NCBI GenBank assembly: GCA_030540495.1
Contig: JAUNWC010000012.1
Span: 1-13,837, forward strand
Length of the DNA stretch: 13,837 bases
Source: Bacteroidota bacterium
Lineage (GTDB): Bacteria; Bacteroidota; Bacteroidia; Bacteroidales; P3
Reading direction: 5' to 3'
Shown here: piece by piece, positions 12,395 to 13,837 of the stretch
Position numbering within the stretch: the stretch's first letter is position 1
Layout: each line of letters begins with the position of its first letter
Notes under the pieces: model-generated
What the model was told of the DNA's origin: nothing
The model's database searches: none
The model's input: the letters and a program-made list of their open reading frames with translations, nothing else
Program-made: the position numbers and the translations under genes

Positions 12395-13837
12395 ATGAAT
12401 TTAACAAATGCAAGGGAAGAAGAAATAAAAAATGTAGTTGCCAAAGAGTTTTTTGGTGATTATGATTGCACAAAGATAATAGGTAATATAGATTTTTGCG
12501 TATGTGCAAAGCCAAATTTACAGAAAAATCAAATGGTTTTGTGGAATGAACCTATCACACTGATTTGGGCAGAAGCAAAGCGTGGCACTAAGCAAGATAT
12601 ATATGCTTCCTTTGTACAACTTATTCTAACCATAGGTAAGGCATCAACTTTTAATAAATATACACCTCCTTTGTTTTTGGTTGCCTTTGATGCAGAGAAA
12701 ATAGCCTTTTTGCGTTGGAACAAGATACAGCACATTTTTTTGCTTAACGACTTTAATTGGAATATAACTTCAAGCGACCACGATAACAAGTATTTCAAAC
12801 TTTTATACTCCCTTATCAAAGATAATTTGGAAAAGGAAAGTCTTTTGTTTTACTATGCTCAAGACGAAGAAGAATTAAAAGAGTTTATAAAAGAAAATTT
12901 AGATAAGAACATAGATAACCATAAGATACAGATAGATAAGAATAATTTTTATTTTGTTTATTTGAAATGGTTGGAATATGTCAAACCGACAATATCTATT
13001 CCCTGGGAAGATGCAAAGAGAATGGAAGTATTGGATGTAGATTTTTATCTTGCAGATTTGATAAGTGACGAGGATAATAGTCTTTTGGATAGTCTTAGAG
13101 TTATATTGTTATCGGATAAGTATAAGTTAAGAGCAGAAAGAACCTTATTAGGAGAGTTGTTTTATGAATATGGTTTTACGGATAACAAGAGGGCATACAC
13201 GAGATTTTGGAATAGGTATGAAAGACCCCCTAAAAAAGAGTATTGGGATTTTATTATAAATAGGCGAGATAGGTTAGTACCTCAGGATTTTAGGATTCGT
13301 AAAGGAGCATTCTACACTCCTCAAAAGTGGGTAGAGTTATCTCAAAGATATATAGCCAAGGTTTTGGGAGAAGATTGGCAAGAGGAATACTATGTTTGGG
13401 ATTGTGCAGCGGGGACGGGTAATTTATTAAATGGGCTGACAGAAAAATATAGAATTTATGCCTCCACGTTGGATATGTCCGATGTCAATGTTATGCAACA
13501 GAGAATAAAGGACGGAACGTGTAATTTATTAGAAAATCATGTTTTCCAGTTTGACTTTCTAAACGACGATTTTAGCAAGTTGCCATCTTCTTTGCAGGAA
13601 ATAATAAAAGACAAAGAGAAAAGAAAGAGGCTTATCATTTATATTAATCCGCCTTACGCTGAGGCTGCCACAACTACAACTATAACAGGTAGTGGAAAAC
13701 ATAAGACACAAGTATCCAATACTACTCTAACACATGAAAAATATGTAGGTATTTTACAGAAAGGAATTAGAGAACTTTTTGTACAATTCTTTATTAGAAT
13801 ATATAAAGAAATACCGGGTTGCTTGCTTGCAGAATTT
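12395..13837 (+). CDS. fused restriction endonuclease / N6-adenine DNA methyltransferase (type II, IIG-like), 3' truncated by window end
   Basis: The frame is open from the ATG at 12395 to the last base (481 codons) and has no stop, so the gene continues beyond the window. The N-terminal part looks like a PD-(D/E)XK nuclease: NIDF (Asp33), then IWAEAKRGTKQD with Glu60-Ala-Lys62, and a following helix ASFVQLILTIGK. A helical linker spans about 130-295. The methyltransferase domain has KGAFYTP (303-309, motif X region), WDCAAGTGNLL (335-345, motif I, SAM binding), STLD (357-360, acidic residue of motif II), FQFDFLNDDF (384-393) and the catalytic INPPY (417-421, motif IV), typical of N6-adenine enzymes. 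The segment after NPPY, with TGSGKHKTQVS and then ELFVQFFIRIYKEIP, recalls a fused R-M family common in Helicobacter and Campylobacter. The target-recognition domain should lie beyond the edge. A single-chain enzyme that cuts and methylates is the likeliest reading; recognition sequence unknown. Confidence 0.85.
   Translation, partial: MNLTNAREEEIKNVVAKEFFGDYDCTKIIGNIDFCVCAKPNLQKNQMVLWNEPITLIWAEAKRGTKQDIYASFVQLILTIGKASTFNKYTPPLFLVAFDAEKIAFLRWNKIQHIFLLNDFNWNITSSDHDNKYFKLLYSLIKDNLEKESLLFYYAQDEEELKEFIKENLDKNIDNHKIQIDKNNFYFVYLKWLEYVKPTISIPWEDAKRMEVLDVDFYLADLISDEDNSLLDSLRVILLSDKYKLRAERTLLGELFYEYGFTDNKRAYTRFWNRYERPPKKEYWDFIINRRDRLVPQDFRIRKGAFYTPQKWVELSQRYIAKVLGEDWQEEYYVWDCAAGTGNLLNGLTEKYRIYASTLDMSDVNVMQQRIKDGTCNLLENHVFQFDFLNDDFSKLPSSLQEIIKDKEKRKRLIIYINPPYAEAATTTTITGSGKHKTQVSNTTLTHEKYVGILQKGIRELFVQFFIRIYKEIPGCLLAEF

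Noticed and set aside
12529..12819. Leftward open frame of about 96 codons near the right end.
   Set aside because: It is opposite the R-M coding frame, which has nuclease and methyltransferase motifs and runs unbroken to the edge.
13670..13687. A short ACAACT-like repeat in the R-M gene considered as a phase-variation tract.
   Set aside because: It has only two exact units and a degenerate third, it keeps the frame, and it lies in a region that is Thr/Gly-rich in the family anyway.
1..13837. Search for CRISPR arrays, tRNA or rRNA genes, insertion-sequence ends and prophage genes.
   Set aside because: No regular direct repeats, cloverleaf-like sequence, transposase or phage genes were recognised by eye; covariance-model and IS searches could not be run.

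Overview
The window reads as AT-rich chromosomal DNA from a member of the Bacteroidota, most likely Bacteroidales. Four things support this: a GldH lipoprotein gene; a ClpP and a dihydroorotate-dehydrogenase-like protein of the Bacteroidales type; general use of ATA, AGA and TTA codons with little Shine-Dalgarno signal; and several TAnnTTTG boxes upstream of genes, which is the -7 element of the Bacteroidota housekeeping sigma factor. No rRNA, tRNA, CRISPR array, insertion sequence or prophage was seen. Base composition was judged by eye and not counted.

The left part (about 1-8320) is transcribed leftward. In order of transcription it holds: a dihydroorotate-dehydrogenase-like flavoprotein without the usual catalytic cysteine; a four-helix-bundle protein; holB (clamp-loader delta prime); ricT (PSP1 protein); gldH (lipoprotein); a class A penicillin-binding protein; rarA (replication-repair AAA+ ATPase); and a small secreted or anchored protein. 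Spacing from holB to the PBP gene is tight (13 bp, an 8 bp overlap, 17 bp), so holB-ricT-gldH-PBP looks like one operon joining DNA replication, RNA or development control, and cell-wall synthesis. rarA has its own candidate -7 box and is followed after 20 bp by the small gene.

A 190 bp divergent region (8321-8510) carries opposing promoter candidates and phased T and A tracts. Rightward from there come a membrane-anchored TPR protein closed by a strong symmetrical terminator, and then a clpP - thioredoxin-fold lipoprotein - dprA operon with gaps of 18 and 3 bp. After dprA, a further promoter candidate precedes a large gene that runs off the right edge. Its first 481 codons encode a fused restriction-modification enzyme, with an N-terminal PD-(D/E)XK-like nuclease followed by an N6-adenine methyltransferase domain.

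Most of the window is core housekeeping sequence. The restriction-modification gene is the only clear accessory element. I found no convincing previously undescribed multi-gene system. The points most worth a second look are the truncated R-M enzyme beside dprA, the perfect 14 bp hairpin inside the 5' end of holB, the thioredoxin-fold lipoprotein that has lost its nucleophilic cysteine, clpP standing without clpX or tig, and the small protein with a PID-CTERM-like tail.
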